Assembly: GCA_023265875.1 (NCBI GenBank)
Contig: JAHFSF010000004.1
Coordinates: 1-41,318 of the forward strand
Reading direction: 5' to 3'
Length of the DNA: 41,318 nt
Origin: Gammaproteobacteria bacterium
GTDB lineage: Bacteria; Pseudomonadota; Gammaproteobacteria; Steroidobacterales; Steroidobacteraceae
Position numbers and translations under genes: made by a program
The notes under the pieces: model-generated
The model's input: the letters and a program-made list of their open reading frames with translations, nothing else
What the model was told of the DNA's origin: nothing
The model's database searches: none
Shown: positions 10,224 to 30,468 of the stretch, piece after piece
Numbering within the stretch: position 1 is the stretch's first letter
Layout of the letters: every line of letters starts with the position of its first letter

Positions 10224-10529
10224 TCACCAGCTCGCCTTGCGCAGCCCGGGTACGTCGCCGCGCATCGTCGCCTCGCGCAGCTTGACCCGCCCAAGGCCGA
10301 ATTTCCGGTAATTGCCACGCGAACGCCCGGTGATGGCACACCGGTTGCGCTTGCGCGCCGGGCTCGCGTCGCGTGGCTGCTTCTGCAGCGCCTCGATCGC
10401 GGCCATGCGGTCTTCCTGCGACGCCTTCGGGTCGCGGATCTGCTCTTTCAGCAGCGCGCGCTTCGCAGCGTACTTCTTCACCACTTTCGCGCGGCGTTTC
10501 TCGCGCTCGATCATGCTGGTCTTCGCCAT
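10224..10529 (-). CDS. rpsN: 30S ribosomal protein S14 (Cys-less type)
   Basis: '[24 protein letters not shown]...[41 protein letters not shown]'. Confidence 0.98.
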   Translation of the reverse strand: MAKTSMIEREKRRAKVVKKYAAKRALLKEQIRDPKASQEDRMAAIEALQKQPRDASPARKRNRCAITGRSRGNYRKFGLGRVKLREATMRGDVPGLRKASW

Positions 10530-10532
10530 CGG

Positions 10533-11081
10533 TCACTTCCTGAACGGAAAATTGAAGGCCTCAAGCAGCGCCCGGCCTGACTTGTCGTCGCGCGCGCTGG
10601 TCGTGATCGTGATATCCATGCCGCGCAGCTGGTCGATCTGGTCGTATGCGATCTCGGGGAAGATGATCTGTTCCTTGACCCCGAAGCTGTAATTTCCCTG
10701 GCCGTCGAACGAACGCGGGTTGACCCCGCGGAAGTCCCGGATGCGGGGCATCGCGACATTGATCAGGCGGTCCAGGAACTCGTACATGCGCGCACCGCGC
10801 AGCGTGACCATGCAGCCGACGGCCAGACCCTCGCGGATCTTGAACGTCGCGACCGACTTGCGGGACTTGCGCACCGCGGGTTTCTGGCCCGTGATCTTGG
10901 CAAGGTCCGCGGTCGCCGCATCCATGACCTTCTTGTCGGCGACTGCCTCGCCGACCCCCATGTTCACCGTGATCTTGGTGATGCGCGGCACCTGCATGTC
11001 GTTCACGAGGCCGAGATCCTGGCGGAGCTTCGGCATCACGACCTCGCGGTAGTGCTTGTGCATCCTCGCTGTTGCGGACAT
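10533..11081 (-). CDS. rplE: 50S ribosomal protein L5
   Basis: '[18 protein letters not shown]...[16 protein letters not shown]...'; start 11081 or 11096. Confidence 0.96.
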   Translation of the reverse strand: MSATARMHKHYREVVMPKLRQDLGLVNDMQVPRITKITVNMGVGEAVADKKVMDAATADLAKITGQKPAVRKSRKSVATFKIREGLAVGCMVTLRGARMYEFLDRLINVAMPRIRDFRGVNPRSFDGQGNYSFGVKEQIIFPEIAYDQIDQLRGMDITITTSARDDKSGRALLEAFNFPFRK

Positions 11082-11098
11082 CTCTCCGGTCTCCACTG

Positions 11099-11416
11099 TC
11101 AGGCGTCAACCACTTCGCCGTTGGATTTGAAAAAACGGACCTTGCGGCCGTCCTCGAGCGATTTCAGGCCGACGCGATCGGCCTTCTTCGTCACGGGGTT
11201 CCACAGCGCCACGTTGGAAGCGTGCAGTGAGGCTTCCCTCTGCACGATCGCGCCGGTCACGCCGCGCGACGGGTTCGGCCGCTGGTGCTTCTTGACCATG
11301 TTGACGTTCTCGACGACCACGCGGCCGTTGTCGAGGACATTGACGACCGTGCCCGTGCGGCCCCTGTCGCGCCCTGTCGTAACAACCACCGTATCGCCCT
11401 TGCGTATCTTTCTCAT
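11099..11416 (-). CDS. rplX: 50S ribosomal protein L24
   Basis: '[49 protein letters not shown]'; ATGA overlap with rplN. Confidence 0.97.
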   Translation of the reverse strand: MRKIRKGDTVVVTTGRDRGRTGTVVNVLDNGRVVVENVNMVKKHQRPNPSRGVTGAIVQREASLHASNVALWNPVTKKADRVGLKSLEDGRKVRFFKSNGEVVDA

Positions 11417-11781
11417 AAGACTTCCGGCGCGAGCGAAATGATCTTCATGAATTGCACGTTGCGCAGCTCGCGAGTCACCGGCCCGAATATGCGGGTCCCG
11501 ATCGGCTCGAGCTTGTTGGTCAACAACACTGCCGCGTTGCCGTCGAACCGGATCAGCGACCCGTCCGGGCGGCGTACCCCGCTGCGCGTGCGCACGACCA
11601 CGGCATCGTAGACCTCGCCTTTCTTGACCTTGCCGCGCGGAATGGCGTCCTTGATGCTGACCTTGATGACGTCACCGACCGCGGCGTAGCGACGCTTCGT
11701 CCCGCCCATGACCTTGATGCACATCAGCTCGCGGGCGCCGGAATTGTCCGCCGCCTGCAAGCGCGTCCTGAGCTGGATCAT
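11413..11781 (-). CDS. rplN: 50S ribosomal protein L14
   Basis: '[33 protein letters not shown]...'. Confidence 0.98.
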   Translation of the reverse strand: MIQLRTRLQAADNSGARELMCIKVMGGTKRRYAAVGDVIKVSIKDAIPRGKVKKGEVYDAVVVRTRSGVRRPDGSLIRFDGNAAVLLTNKLEPIGTRIFGPVTRELRNVQFMKIISLAPEVL

Positions 11782-11800
11782 TGCCCCGCCCTCCCGGCGC

Positions 11801-12088
11801 TCATTCCGCCGGCGCGCGCTCGATGACGCGCACCAGCCGCCATGCCTTGTGCCGCGACAGCGGCCGGCACTCGGCAATAGCCACCGTGTCGCCCTCGCGA
11901 CATTCGTTGTTCTCGTCGTGCGCGAGCAGCTTGGTCGTGCGCCGCACGTACTTGCCATAGGTCTCGTGCCTGACCAGCCGCTCGACCTCGACCGAGATCG
12001 TCTTGTTCATCCTGTTGCTGACGACCGTGCCGGTCAGCGTCTTCGCTGACCTCACCGCCGCCTGCGCCGGTGTCGATTCGGTCATCAC
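11801..12088 (-). CDS. rpsQ: 30S ribosomal protein S17
   Basis: '[52 protein letters not shown]'. Confidence 0.97.
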   Translation of the reverse strand: MMTESTPAQAAVRSAKTLTGTVVSNRMNKTISVEVERLVRHETYGKYVRRTTKLLAHDENNECREGDTVAIAECRPLSRHKAWRLVRVIERAPAE

Positions 12089-12297
12089 GTCTTACCCCCG
12101 GCGCGGCCGCCGCGCCCGAGTTCGTTCAGCACGGTCTTGACCCGTGCGATGTTCTTCCTGGCCTTGCCGTGCTGGTCCGGCCGCGCCGGTTGCCCGGATG
12201 CCGACGCCATCCGCAGGTTGAACTGTTCCTTGCGCAGCGCGAGCAGCTCGCTGCGAAGTTCCGCCACGCTCTTGCTGCGCAGATCCTTGATGCCCAT
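12085..12297 (-). CDS. rpmC: 50S ribosomal protein L29
   Basis: '[30 protein letters not shown]...[12 protein letters not shown]'; ATGA overlap with rpsQ. Confidence 0.96.
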   Translation of the reverse strand: MGIKDLRSKSVAELRSELLALRKEQFNLRMASASGQPARPDQHGKARKNIARVKTVLNELGRGGRAGGKT

Positions 12298-12710
12298 CAG
12301 CGCACCTGCCGTTTGACGAAGGCGGTGGCGACCGAGAGTTTTGCCGCCGCCAGCTTGAATGCCTCGCGCGCCGTCGACTCCGGCACGCCCTCGATCTCGA
12401 ACAGCACCTTGCCCGGGGTCACTTTCGCGACCCAGTACTCGACATTGCCCTTGCCACTGCCCATGCGGACTTCGAGCGGTTTCTTCGTGATCGGCACGTC
12501 CGGGAACACGCGGATCCAGATCTGCCCGCCGCGCTTGACGTAGCGCGTCATCGCACGGCGCGCCGCCTCGATCTCACGCGCGGTCATGCGCGAGCGATCC
12601 ATGGCCTTCAGCCCGTAATCGCCATACGCTACCGAGCTGCCGCGCATCGCCATGCCGGACAGGTTGCCCTTGAACATCTTGCGGTACTTGGTCCGCTTCG
12701 GTTGCATCAT
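12297..12710 (-). CDS. rplP: 50S ribosomal protein L16
   Basis: '[38 protein letters not shown]...'. Confidence 0.98.
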   Translation of the reverse strand: MMQPKRTKYRKMFKGNLSGMAMRGSSVAYGDYGLKAMDRSRMTAREIEAARRAMTRYVKRGGQIWIRVFPDVPITKKPLEVRMGSGKGNVEYWVAKVTPGKVLFEIEGVPESTAREAFKLAAAKLSVATAFVKRQVR

Positions 12711-12729
12711 GTCCCGTGGTCCCCTGGAT

Positions 12730-13437
12730 TCAGCCGGCAGCCGGCTCGGCCGCGACCGGCTTGTCCTGCGCCTCGACCACTTCGGCCTCGGCTTCCTCGC
12801 GGTCGAACACCTCGCCCTTGAAGACCCAGACCTTGACGCCAATGACCCCATAGGTCGTGCGCGCCTCGGCCAGGCCATAATCAATGTCGGCGCGGAACGT
12901 ATGCAGCGGGACGCGGCCCTCGCGAGTCCACTCGGAGCGCGAGATCTCGGCGCCATTCAGCCGCCCCGCGATCCGCACCTTGACGCCCAGCGCGCCGCTG
13001 CGCATCGTGTTCGTCACCGCACGCTTCATCGCGCGCCGGAACATCACCCGCTTTTCGATCTGCTGCGCGATGCTCTCTGCGACCAGCTGCGCGTCGAGTT
13101 CGGGCTTCCTGATCTCGGCAATGTTGAGCCGCACGTCGGTGACCGCCATCTTCATCAGCCTGGCCACCTCGACCCGGAGTTTCTCGATGTCCTCGCCCTT
13201 GCGGCCGATCACGATGCCGGGGCGGGCCGTGTGGATCGTGATATTGGCCTTGCGGGCCGCGCGCTCGAGCTGGATGCGGCTGACCGAAGCATCGGCCAGC
13301 TTCTTCCTGAGGAAATCACGCACCTTCCAGTCGGAATGCAGGTGCGACGGATAACTCCTGGTATCCGCGAACCAACGGGAATTCCACTCGCGCGTGATGC
13401 CGAGCCGCATGCCGATCGGGTTGACCTTCTGACCCAT
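12730..13437 (-). CDS. rpsC: 30S ribosomal protein S3
   Basis: '[25 protein letters not shown]...' with acidic C-terminal tail. Confidence 0.98.
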   Translation of the reverse strand: MGQKVNPIGMRLGITREWNSRWFADTRSYPSHLHSDWKVRDFLRKKLADASVSRIQLERAARKANITIHTARPGIVIGRKGEDIEKLRVEVARLMKMAVTDVRLNIAEIRKPELDAQLVAESIAQQIEKRVMFRRAMKRAVTNTMRSGALGVKVRIAGRLNGAEISRSEWTREGRVPLHTFRADIDYGLAEARTTYGVIGVKVWVFKGEVFDREEAEAEVVEAQDKPVAAEPAAG

Positions 13438-13460
13438 GTACTGCTCCGTTCGTCCTTGTC

Positions 13461-13799
13461 TTACCGGGCCCCGTCGGCCACGGTCACCTTGATGTGGCTC
13501 AACCGCTTGATGATGCGGTTGCCACGGCCCTTTGCCCGCGCGTGAAAACGCTTTGCCACCGGCGCCGTAGCAACCTCGATGCGCGCGATTTTCAGCTCGT
13601 CGATGTCGGCTCCGAGGTTGTGCTCGGCATTTGCGATGGCCGATTCCAGCACCTTGCGGACGATGCGCGCGCCCTTCCTGGGCGTGAACGCAAGCACCGA
13701 CAGCGCCTGCCCGACCGGCTGGCCACGCACCAGGTCGGCCACCAGGCGGCATTTCTGCGGTGAGATGCGCGCGTGACGCAAAATTGCTGACACCTGCAT
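13461..13799 (-). CDS. rplV: 50S ribosomal protein L22
   Basis: '[33 protein letters not shown]...'. Confidence 0.98.
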   Translation of the reverse strand: MQVSAILRHARISPQKCRLVADLVRGQPVGQALSVLAFTPRKGARIVRKVLESAIANAEHNLGADIDELKIARIEVATAPVAKRFHARAKGRGNRIIKRLSHIKVTVADGAR

Positions 13800-13803
13800 C
13801 GCG

Positions 13804-14085
13804 TTACTCCGTCGTCTCGACTTTCTTGACCGATGAATGGCTCTTGAAAATCCGCGTCGGCGCAAACTCGCCGAGCTTGTGTCCGACCATGTTCTCGGTG
13901 ACCAGCACCGGCACGTGCTGACGGCCGTTGTGCACGGCAATCGTCAGTCCAACCATGTCGGGCAGGATCATCGAGCGGCGCGACCAGGTCTTGATCGGCC
14001 GGCGGTCGTTCTTGTCGCGGGCCGCCTGCACCTTCTTCGCGAGGTGCAGGTCCACGAATGGGCCCTTCCTGAGGGAACGTGACAT
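13804..14085 (-). CDS. rpsS: 30S ribosomal protein S19
   Basis: '[20 protein letters not shown]...[28 protein letters not shown]'. Confidence 0.98.
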   Translation of the reverse strand: MSRSLRKGPFVDLHLAKKVQAARDKNDRRPIKTWSRRSMILPDMVGLTIAVHNGRQHVPVLVTENMVGHKLGEFAPTRIFKSHSSVKKVETTE

Positions 14086-14090
14086 TTCGC

Positions 14091-14924
14091 TTACGCTCCT
14101 TTCTTGCGCCTGCGCACGATGAATGCATCGGTGCGCTTGTTGCTGCGCGTCTTCTTGCCCTTCGTGTGCCAGCCCCATGGCGACACCGGATGCGGGTTGC
14201 CCTGCCCGGAGCGGCCCTCGCCGCCGCCGTGCGGATGATCGACCGGGTTCATGACGACACCGCGCACCGTCGGCCGGATGCCGCGCCAGCGCTTCGCCCC
14301 GGCCTTGCCGAAGTTGCGCAGGTTGTGCTCGTCGTTGCCGATCTCGCCGATCGTCGCGCGGCATTCCACGCTGACCTTGCGGGTCTCGCCGGACTTCAGC
14401 CGCAGGAGCGCATTGCCGCCCTCGCGGCCCGTGTACTGCGCGGAGTTGCCCGCGGCGCGCGCGATCTGCCCGCCCTTGCCCGGCTTCAACTCGATGTTGT
14501 GAACCAGCGAGCCGACCGGCACGTGCCGAAGCGGCATCGCGTTGCCGGACCGGATCGGTGAATCGACGCCGGACTGCAGCTCGTCGCCGGTCTGCACGCC
14601 CTTCGGGGCGAGGATGTAGCGACGCTCGCCATCCCTGTACAGCAGCAGCGCGATGTACGCGGAGCGGTTCGGGTCGTACTCGAGGTGCTCGACCTTCGCC
14701 GGGATGCCGTCCTTGTCGCGGCGGAAGTCGATCATCCGGTAGTTGTGCTTGTGGCCTCCGCCCTTGTGCCGCGTGGTCAGGCGCCCGGCGTTGTTGCGTC
14801 CGCCCGTGGACCTGTGGCCGGCGACGAGCGCGCGCACCGGCTCGCCGCGATGCAGCTGCGAGCGATCGGGGCGCAGCTGGAAGCGGGTGCCCGGCGAAGT
14901 CGGCTTCAGTTTCTTCAGTGCCAT
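14091..14924 (-). CDS. rplB: 50S ribosomal protein L2
   Basis: '[15 protein letters not shown]...[38 protein letters not shown]'. Confidence 0.98.
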   Translation of the reverse strand: MALKKLKPTSPGTRFQLRPDRSQLHRGEPVRALVAGHRSTGGRNNAGRLTTRHKGGGHKHNYRMIDFRRDKDGIPAKVEHLEYDPNRSAYIALLLYRDGERRYILAPKGVQTGDELQSGVDSPIRSGNAMPLRHVPVGSLVHNIELKPGKGGQIARAAGNSAQYTGREGGNALLRLKSGETRKVSVECRATIGEIGNDEHNLRNFGKAGAKRWRGIRPTVRGVVMNPVDHPHGGGEGRSGQGNPHPVSPWGWHTKGKKTRSNKRTDAFIVRRRKKGA

Positions 14925-14953
14925 GATCGTGTCCTGTGTCCCGTGCGCCGCGC

Positions 14954-15265
14954 TCAGGCGCGCTCGGCGCCGCCCATCTCGATCGCCTGGCCTGCGGCCA
15001 GACGCACGTAGGCCTTCTTCCAGTCCGAGCGCCGGCCCGGCGTGCGCCCGAAGCGCCTGCTCTTGCCGGCCTGGTTGACGACCCTCACGGTGTCGACCTT
15101 GACCTCGAACATGAACTCGACGGCCGCGCGGATCTCCGGCTTGGTCGCATCGGTACGCACCCGGAACACGTACTGGTTGCCGAGCGGGGCGATGCGGGCG
15201 CTCTTTTCCGACACGTGCGGCGCAATCAGTACGTTGGTCAGCCGTTCCTTCGAATAGCCGCTCAT
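14954..15265 (-). CDS. rplW: 50S ribosomal protein L23
   Basis: '[25 protein letters not shown]...'; ATGA overlap with rplD. Confidence 0.97.
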   Translation of the reverse strand: MSGYSKERLTNVLIAPHVSEKSARIAPLGNQYVFRVRTDATKPEIRAAVEFMFEVKVDTVRVVNQAGKSRRFGRTPGRRSDWKKAYVRLAAGQAIEMGGAERA

Positions 15266-15876
15266 GCCAGCCTCGCCTCGAGCATGCGCAGCGCAGCGAC
15301 GGTGGCCAGCACCTTCTCGTAGCGCGCGAGCGACAGCGGATCGAGGCTCGCGACCGGCAGCACGTCGACGCCTACGAGGTTGCGCGATGCAAGGTGCAGC
15401 TTCTCGTCGTAGGCCTCGATCAGGATCAGCACGTTCTCGAGGCCGAGCTCGGCGAGTTTGCCGACCAGCATCCGTGTCTTCGGCGCCTCGAGCTCGAGCG
15501 TTCCGGTCACCAGCAACCGGTCCTGGCGCGCGAGTTCCGACAACATCGAGCGGATCGCACCGCGGTACATCTTGCGGTTGACTTTCTGCGCATGGCTTCG
15601 CGGCTTGGCCGCGAATGCGCGGCCGCCGCCGACCCAGATCGGGCTCCTGATCGAGCCTGCCCTCGCGCTGCCCGTGCCTTTCTGATTCCACGGCTTCTTG
15701 CCGCCGCCGCGGACCTGGGCGCGCGTTTTCTGCGCCTTGGTGCCGGAGCGGCCCGCGGCCGCGTAGGCGGTCAGCACCTGATGGATCAGCGGCTCGTTGA
15801 ATTCACGGCCGAAGGTTGCATCGCTGACATCGATCTCGGAGCCGGACGCCCCGCCATTTACCAGCTTCAGCTTCAT
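15262..15876 (-). CDS. rplD: 50S ribosomal protein L4
   Basis: '[75 protein letters not shown]'. Confidence 0.98.
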   Translation of the reverse strand: MKLKLVNGGASGSEIDVSDATFGREFNEPLIHQVLTAYAAAGRSGTKAQKTRAQVRGGGKKPWNQKGTGSARAGSIRSPIWVGGGRAFAAKPRSHAQKVNRKMYRGAIRSMLSELARQDRLLVTGTLELEAPKTRMLVGKLAELGLENVLILIEAYDEKLHLASRNLVGVDVLPVASLDPLSLARYEKVLATVAALRMLEARLA

Positions 15877-15892
15877 CGCTAGCGCCTCTCCG

Positions 15893-16573
15893 TCACTTCT
15901 TCGCCGGGGCCACGTACTTGCGGCGCTTGCCCGCCGCGGCCTTGACCGACGGCCTGATGACGACGCGCCCGCCCGGGGCACCGGGCACCGACCCGCTGAC
16001 CAGCAGCAGATTGCGTGCCACGTCCACCTGGACGACCTTCAGGTTCTCCTCGGTGCGGCGCACGCCGCCCATGCGGCCGGCCATGCGCTTGCCGGGAAAC
16101 ACCCGGCCCGGTGTCTGGCGCTGGCCGATCGAGCCAGGCGAGCGATGCGACACCGAGTTGCCGTGGCTCGCATAGCCGCCGGCGAAACCGTGCCGCTTCA
16201 TGACGCCGGCGTAGCCCTTGCCGACCGTCGTGCCGGTCACGTCGATGACCTGGCCGGCCTCGAACATGTCGACCTTCAGTTCAGCGCCGGGCTTCAGTTC
16301 AGCGCCCTCGCCCGCGGCGAGGCGGAATTCGACCATGCCCGTGCCGGGCAGGACGGCTGCTTTCGCGTAATGGCCCGCAGCGGGTTTCGTGACCCGGGAG
16401 GCGCGACGGGCACCAAAGGTGACCTGGATGGCGCGATAGCCGTCCGGACGGACATCCTTCAGCTGCACGATGCGGTTCGGCAGCGCTTCGATGACCGTCA
16501 CCGACACGGCATCGCCCGCGTCGCTGAAAACCCGAGTCATGCCGGCCTTGCGGCCGACCAGACCTATGGTCAT
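15893..16573 (-). CDS. rplC: 50S ribosomal protein L3
   Basis: '[30 protein letters not shown]...[23 protein letters not shown]'. Confidence 0.98.
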   Translation of the reverse strand: MTIGLVGRKAGMTRVFSDAGDAVSVTVIEALPNRIVQLKDVRPDGYRAIQVTFGARRASRVTKPAAGHYAKAAVLPGTGMVEFRLAAGEGAELKPGAELKVDMFEAGQVIDVTGTTVGKGYAGVMKRHGFAGGYASHGNSVSHRSPGSIGQRQTPGRVFPGKRMAGRMGGVRRTEENLKVVQVDVARNLLLVSGSVPGAPGGRVVIRPSVKAAAGKRRKYVAPAKK

Positions 16574-16594
16574 GATTTATATCCTTTTTACACT

Positions 16595-16618
16595 GCACCG
16601 GCTGCAATTGGCCGATGC
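16595..16618 (-). promoter_or_regulatory. Leader hairpin upstream of rplC (GCATCGGC-N8-GCCGGTGC)
   Basis: 8-bp stem with one G-U pair in the 103-bp rpsJ-rplC gap. Confidence 0.5.
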
Positions 16619-16657
16619 TGTCCCAACTCATCCGATCAGGGCGAAAAAGAGCCGCGT

Positions 16658-16685
16658 AGTATAGCGGCCCGCCACTTCAGTTCAA
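16658..16685 (-). promoter_or_regulatory. Candidate internal sigma70 promoter TTGAAC-N16-TATACT between rpsJ and rplC
   Basis: -35 at 16680-16685 overlaps the last rpsJ codons; -10 at 16658-16663. Confidence 0.6.
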
Positions 16686-16994
16686 CTTGATCTGCACGTC
16701 CACGCCGGCCGGCAACTCGAGGCGCATCAACGCGTCCACGGTCTTGTCGGTCGGATTGAGGATGTCCATCAGCCGCTTGTGCGTGCGCAGTTCGTACTGG
16801 TCCCGCGCATCCTTGTCGACATGCGGGGAAACCAGCAGCGTGAAGCGCTCGATCTTGGTCGGCAACGGCACCGGCCCGCGCACGGTCGCACCGGTCCGCC
16901 GCGCGGTCTCGACGATCTCGCGCGCCGAGGTGTCGATCAGCTTGTGATCGAAAGCCTTCAGGCGGATGCGGATATTCTGGCTCGTTGCCATCAT
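16677..16994 (-). CDS. rpsJ: 30S ribosomal protein S10
   Basis: '[73 protein letters not shown]'. Confidence 0.98.
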   Translation of the reverse strand: MMATSQNIRIRLKAFDHKLIDTSAREIVETARRTGATVRGPVPLPTKIERFTLLVSPHVDKDARDQYELRTHKRLMDILNPTDKTVDALMRLELPAGVDVQIKLN

Positions 16995-17000
16995 TGCACC

Positions 17001-18191
<1,191 letters not shown>

Positions 18192-18201
18192 GACGTATTC
18201 C

Positions 18202-20295
18202 TCAGGATGCCTTCTTCATGACCGCCTCGGCGACGTTGTTCGGCACCTCGACGTATTTCTTGAATTCCATCGTAAACGTGGCGCGCCCCTGACTCATCGA
18301 GCGCACGCTGGTCGCATAGCCGAACATCTCGGCCAGCGGCACCTCGGCCGTGACGATCTTGCCGGACGGCGATTCGTCCATGCCGGTAATCTGGCCGCGG
18401 CGGCGATTCAGGTCGCCGATCACGTCGCCGGAGTATTCCTCGGGCGTGACGACCTCGACATTCATGATCGGCTCGAGCAGCACCGGCTTCGCCTTCGCAA
18501 AGCCTTCCTTGAACGCCATGCTGCCGGCGATCTTGAAGGCCATTTCGTTCGAATCGACGTCGTGGTAGGAGCCGTCGGTGATCGCAACCCGCACGTCGAC
18601 GATCGGGAAACCGGCTATCACGCCGGTCAGCAGCGCTTCCTTGACGCCCTTGTCCACGGCCGGGATGTACTCGCGCGGCACCGTGCCGCCGACGATCTCA
18701 TTGACGAACTCGTAGCCCTTGCCTTCCGGCAGCGGCTCGAGGCGCAGCCAGACGTGGCCATACTGCCCGCGGCCGCCGGTCTGGCGCACGAACTTGCCTT
18801 CCTGCTCGACGGTCCTGCGGATCGTCTCGCGGTACGCGACCTGCGGCTTGCCGACGCCGGCCTCGACCTTGAATTCGCGCTTCATGCGGTCGACGATTAT
18901 CTCGAGGTGCAGCTCGCCCATGCCGGAGATGATTGTCTGCCCGGACTCGGCGTCGCTGGAAACGCGGAATGACGGGTCTTCCTTGGCGAGACGCTGCAGT
19001 GCGATGCCCATCTTCTCCTGGTCGGCCTTGGTCTTCGGCTCGACGGCAACCGAGATCACCGGCTCCGGAAATTCCATCTTCTCGAGGACGATGATTTCGT
19101 CCGGGTCGCAGAGCGTGTCGCCGGTCGTCACGTCCTTCAGGCCCACGGCCGCCGCGATGTCGCCGGCGCGGACTTCCTTGATTTCCGCGCGCTCGCTCGC
19201 GTGCATCTGCAGCAGGCGGCCGATGCGCTCCTTGCGCGTGCGGTTCGGCACGTAGACCTGGTCGCCCGAGTTCAGCGTGCCGGAATAGACCCGGAAAAAC
19301 GTCAGGTTGCCGACGAACGGGTCATTCAGGATCTTGAACGCCAGCGCCGAGAATGGCTCCTCGTCCGTGGACTTGCGGGTGATTTCCCCGCCTTCCTCGG
19401 TCTGGCCGCGCACGTCCGGGACCTCGGTCGGCGAAGGCATGTACTCGATGACCGCGTCGAGCACGGCCTGCACGCCCTTGTTCTTGAATGCGGATCCGCA
19501 GGTAACGAGGCAGATTTCGTTCCTGATCGCGCGCTCGCGCAGCCCGCGGCGCACGTCATCGGTGGGGAGGGTGCCTTCCTCGAGGTACCGGTGCAGCAGC
19601 TCCTCGTTCCCCTCGGCGGCCGCTTCGATCATCCTGGTGCGGTACTCCTCGCACTCGGCTTTCATGTCCCCGGGGATGTCCCGGAACTCGAAGCTCATTC
19701 CCTGGGTCTCGTCGTCCCACCAGATCGACTTCATGCGGACCAGATCGACCACACCCGAGAATTTTTCCTCGGCGCCGACCGGCAGCTGGATGATGACTGG
19801 ATTCCCCTTCAGCCGCGTCCGGATCTGGTCCACGCAGCGCAGGAAATTGGCGCCGGCGCGGTCCATCTTGTTGATGAAGGCGATGCGCGGCACCCGGTAC
19901 TTGTTCATCTGCCGCCAGACCGTCTCGGACTGGGGCTGCACGCCGGAGACGGCGCAGTAGACCGCGACCGCGCTGTCCAGCACGCGCAGGCTGCGCTCCA
20001 CCTCGATCGTGAAATCGACGTGGCCGGGCGTATCGATGATATTGATGCGGTGCTCGGGGAAGTGGTTGTCCATCCCCTTCCAGAAACAGGTCGTCGCCGC
20101 GGCGGTAATCGTGATGCCGCGCTCCTGCTCCTGTTCCATGTAGTCCATCACCGCGGCGCCGTCGTGCACCTCGCCGATCTTGTGCGACACGCCCGTGTAG
20201 AACAGCACGCGCTCGGTAGTCGTCGTCTTCCCGGCGTCGATGTGCGCCGAGATGCCGATGTTCCGATAGTGCTCGATCGGGGTCGTGCGCGGCAT
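18202..20295 (-). CDS. fusA: Elongation factor G
   Basis: '[63 protein letters not shown]'. Confidence 0.99.
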   Translation of the reverse strand: MPRTTPIEHYRNIGISAHIDAGKTTTTERVLFYTGVSHKIGEVHDGAAVMDYMEQEQERGITITAAATTCFWKGMDNHFPEHRINIIDTPGHVDFTIEVERSLRVLDSAVAVYCAVSGVQPQSETVWRQMNKYRVPRIAFINKMDRAGANFLRCVDQIRTRLKGNPVIIQLPVGAEEKFSGVVDLVRMKSIWWDDETQGMSFEFRDIPGDMKAECEEYRTRMIEAAAEGNEELLHRYLEEGTLPTDDVRRGLRERAIRNEICLVTCGSAFKNKGVQAVLDAVIEYMPSPTEVPDVRGQTEEGGEITRKSTDEEPFSALAFKILNDPFVGNLTFFRVYSGTLNSGDQVYVPNRTRKERIGRLLQMHASERAEIKEVRAGDIAAAVGLKDVTTGDTLCDPDEIIVLEKMEFPEPVISVAVEPKTKADQEKMGIALQRLAKEDPSFRVSSDAESGQTIISGMGELHLEIIVDRMKREFKVEAGVGKPQVAYRETIRRTVEQEGKFVRQTGGRGQYGHVWLRLEPLPEGKGYEFVNEIVGGTVPREYIPAVDKGVKEALLTGVIAGFPIVDVRVAITDGSYHDVDSNEMAFKIAGSMAFKEGFAKAKPVLLEPIMNVEVVTPEEYSGDVIGDLNRRRGQITGMDESPSGKIVTAEVPLAEMFGYATSVRSMSQGRATFTMEFKKYVEVPNNVAEAVMKKAS

Positions 20296-20305
20296 GGCCG
20301 TTCCA

Positions 20306-20785
20306 TTACCAGCGGTAATGTGCGAACGCCTTGTTGGCGTCCGCCATCCGGTGCGTGTCCTCGCGCTTGCGCACCGCGGTGCCGCGGTTCTCGGCAGCGT
20401 CCATCAGTTCATGCGCCAGCCGGTGCGCCATCGACTTCTCGCTGCGCGCACCCGCGGCTTCGATCAGCCAGCGCATGGCCAGCGTCTGGCGGCGCTGCGG
20501 GCGGACTTCGACCGGCACCTGGTAGGTCGCGCCGCCGACCCGTCGCGACTTGACTTCGACCGCCGGCTTCACGTTTTCGAGCGCGGTCGACAGCAGCTCG
20601 AGCGCGGCGTCGCCCTGGCGGCCCGTCTTCTCGGAGATCCGGTCGATCGCGCCGTAGACGATCTTCTCGGCGGCCGACTTCTTGCCGCTGTCCATGACCA
20701 TGTTCATGAACTTGGCCAGCATCTCGCTGCCGAACTTCGGGTCCGGGAGCACGACGCGCGTCGGTGCCTGGGTGCGACGGGACAT
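20306..20785 (-). CDS. rpsG: 30S ribosomal protein S7
   Basis: '[35 protein letters not shown]...NKAFAHYRW'. Confidence 0.98.
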   Translation of the reverse strand: MSRRTQAPTRVVLPDPKFGSEMLAKFMNMVMDSGKKSAAEKIVYGAIDRISEKTGRQGDAALELLSTALENVKPAVEVKSRRVGGATYQVPVEVRPQRRQTLAMRWLIEAAGARSEKSMAHRLAHELMDAAENRGTAVRKREDTHRMADANKAFAHYRW

Positions 20786-20803
20786 GGAATCTACCCCTGT
20801 TCC

Positions 20804-21178
20804 TTATTTCTTCGGGCGCTTGGCGCCATACTTCGACCGGCCCTGCCTGCGATCGCCGACGCCGGCGCAGTCGAGCGTGCCGCGCACCGTGTGGTAGCGC
20901 ACGCCGGGCAGGTCCTTGACGCGGCCGCCGCGGATCAGCACGACCGAGTGCTCCTGCAGGTTGTGGCCCTCGCCACCGATGTAACTGGTGACCTCGTAGC
21001 CATTGGTCAGGCGCACGCGGCAGACCTTGCGCAGCGCCGAGTTCGGCTTTTTCGGCGTGGTCGTGTAAACGCGCGTGCAGACGCCGCGACGCTGCGGCGA
21101 ACGCTGCAGCGCCGGCACCTTGGACTTGTAGGTCGCCGCCACGCGGCCACCGCGGATCAGCTGGTTCGTTGTTGCCAT
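20804..21178 (-). CDS. rpsL: 30S ribosomal protein S12
   Basis: '[11 protein letters not shown]...[70 protein letters not shown]'. Confidence 0.98.
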   Translation of the reverse strand: MATTNQLIRGGRVAATYKSKVPALQRSPQRRGVCTRVYTTTPKKPNSALRKVCRVRLTNGYEVTSYIGGEGHNLQEHSVVLIRGGRVKDLPGVRYHTVRGTLDCAGVGDRRQGRSKYGAKRPKK

Positions 21179-21226
21179 ACAGCCTGTCAACCGTGGCGCC
21201 GGCCGGATTGCCGGACGCATGAAACG

Positions 21227-21250
21227 CCGGGCCGCCCTGTGGCGGCCCGG
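21227..21250 (-). promoter_or_regulatory. Perfect 10-bp stem-loop in the str-operon leader (CCGGGCCGCC-ACAG-GGCGGCCCGG)
   Basis: Direct reading; lies between the str promoter and rpsL; no U-tract. Confidence 0.65.
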
Positions 21251-21308
21251 ATGAACCTGTGCATTTCGGCCGCTGCCCGTGCTTTAGGGCAGGCCGGAAA
21301 GGATCGCG

Positions 21309-21337
21309 ATTTTAGGAACCGACCCGGGCCCTGTCAA
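21309..21337 (-). promoter_or_regulatory. Strong sigma70 promoter TTGACA-N17-TAAAAT for rpsL-rpsG-fusA-tuf
   Basis: Consensus -35 (21332-21337), 17-nt spacer, -10 (21309-21314) in the rpoC-rpsL intergenic region. Confidence 0.85.
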
Positions 21338-21404
21338 GGAACGCGGCCGGCCCGGGGCAGCCGGCCCGCCGTGACCCGGGAACCGCGCTCCGGCAGGGCT
21401 CCTT

Positions 21405-25607
<4,203 letters not shown>

Positions 25608-25611
25608 CGGA

Positions 25612-29898
<4,287 letters not shown>

Positions 29899-29930
29899 CT
29901 GGGTCACCTTATGCATGAATGATCGAAACC

Positions 29931-29998
29931 GCGGCAGCGGACAGCAGCGAGCGCCCGGCCTCCTTGCGGAGGCGGGCTCTCGGGTTGTCCGGTGCCGC
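29931..29998 (-). promoter_or_regulatory. 68-nt long stem-loop in the rplL-rpoB intergenic region (candidate RNase III processing/attenuation element)
   Basis: Arms GCGGCA/TGCCGC, CGGACA/TGTCCG, CGAG/CTCG, GCCCG/CGGGC, CCTCC-GCAA-GGAGG. Confidence 0.7.
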
Positions 29999-30033
29999 GG
30001 ACTGCGGGGCCACTTGCCCTCGCATGGAGGTCG

Positions 30034-30420
30034 TTACTTGACCTCGACCGTCGCGCCGACGTCTTCCAGTTGCTTCTTGATCTTCTCGGCGTCAGCCTTC
30101 GACACGGCTTCCTTCACCGTCGACGGGGCGCCCTCGACCAGGTCCTTGGCCTCCTTCAGACCGAGACCGGTGATCTCGCGGATCACCTTGATCACGACCA
30201 CTTTCTTGTCGGCCGGATAGGCCTTCATCGTGATCGTGAACTCGGTCTGCTCCTCGGCGGCCGGGGCGGCTGCGCCCGCAGCAACCGCGGCAGCCGCGAC
30301 CGGTGCCGCGGCGGTGACGCCGAACTTGTCTTCCATCATCTTCACGAGGTCGACCACTTCCATGATCGTCATGTTCGAAATCGCCTCGAGAATCTGTTCC
30401 TTGCTAGCAGCCATTGCCAT
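30034..30420 (-). CDS. rplL: 50S ribosomal protein L7/L12
   Basis: '[30 protein letters not shown]...[29 protein letters not shown]'. Confidence 0.98.
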   Translation of the reverse strand: MAMAASKEQILEAISNMTIMEVVDLVKMMEDKFGVTAAAPVAAAAVAAGAAAPAAEEQTEFTITMKAYPADKKVVVIKVIREITGLGLKEAKDLVEGAPSTVKEAVSKADAEKIKKQLEDVGATVEVK

Positions 30421-30468
30421 CTCTCCAGAAAAAAATGTTTGAACCCGAATCAGTTGAGGTGCCCGGTG

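Noticed and set aside
20804-21178. Possible streptomycin-resistance allele of rpsL
   Set aside because: Key residues are wild type (PKKPNS and GGRVKDLPG).
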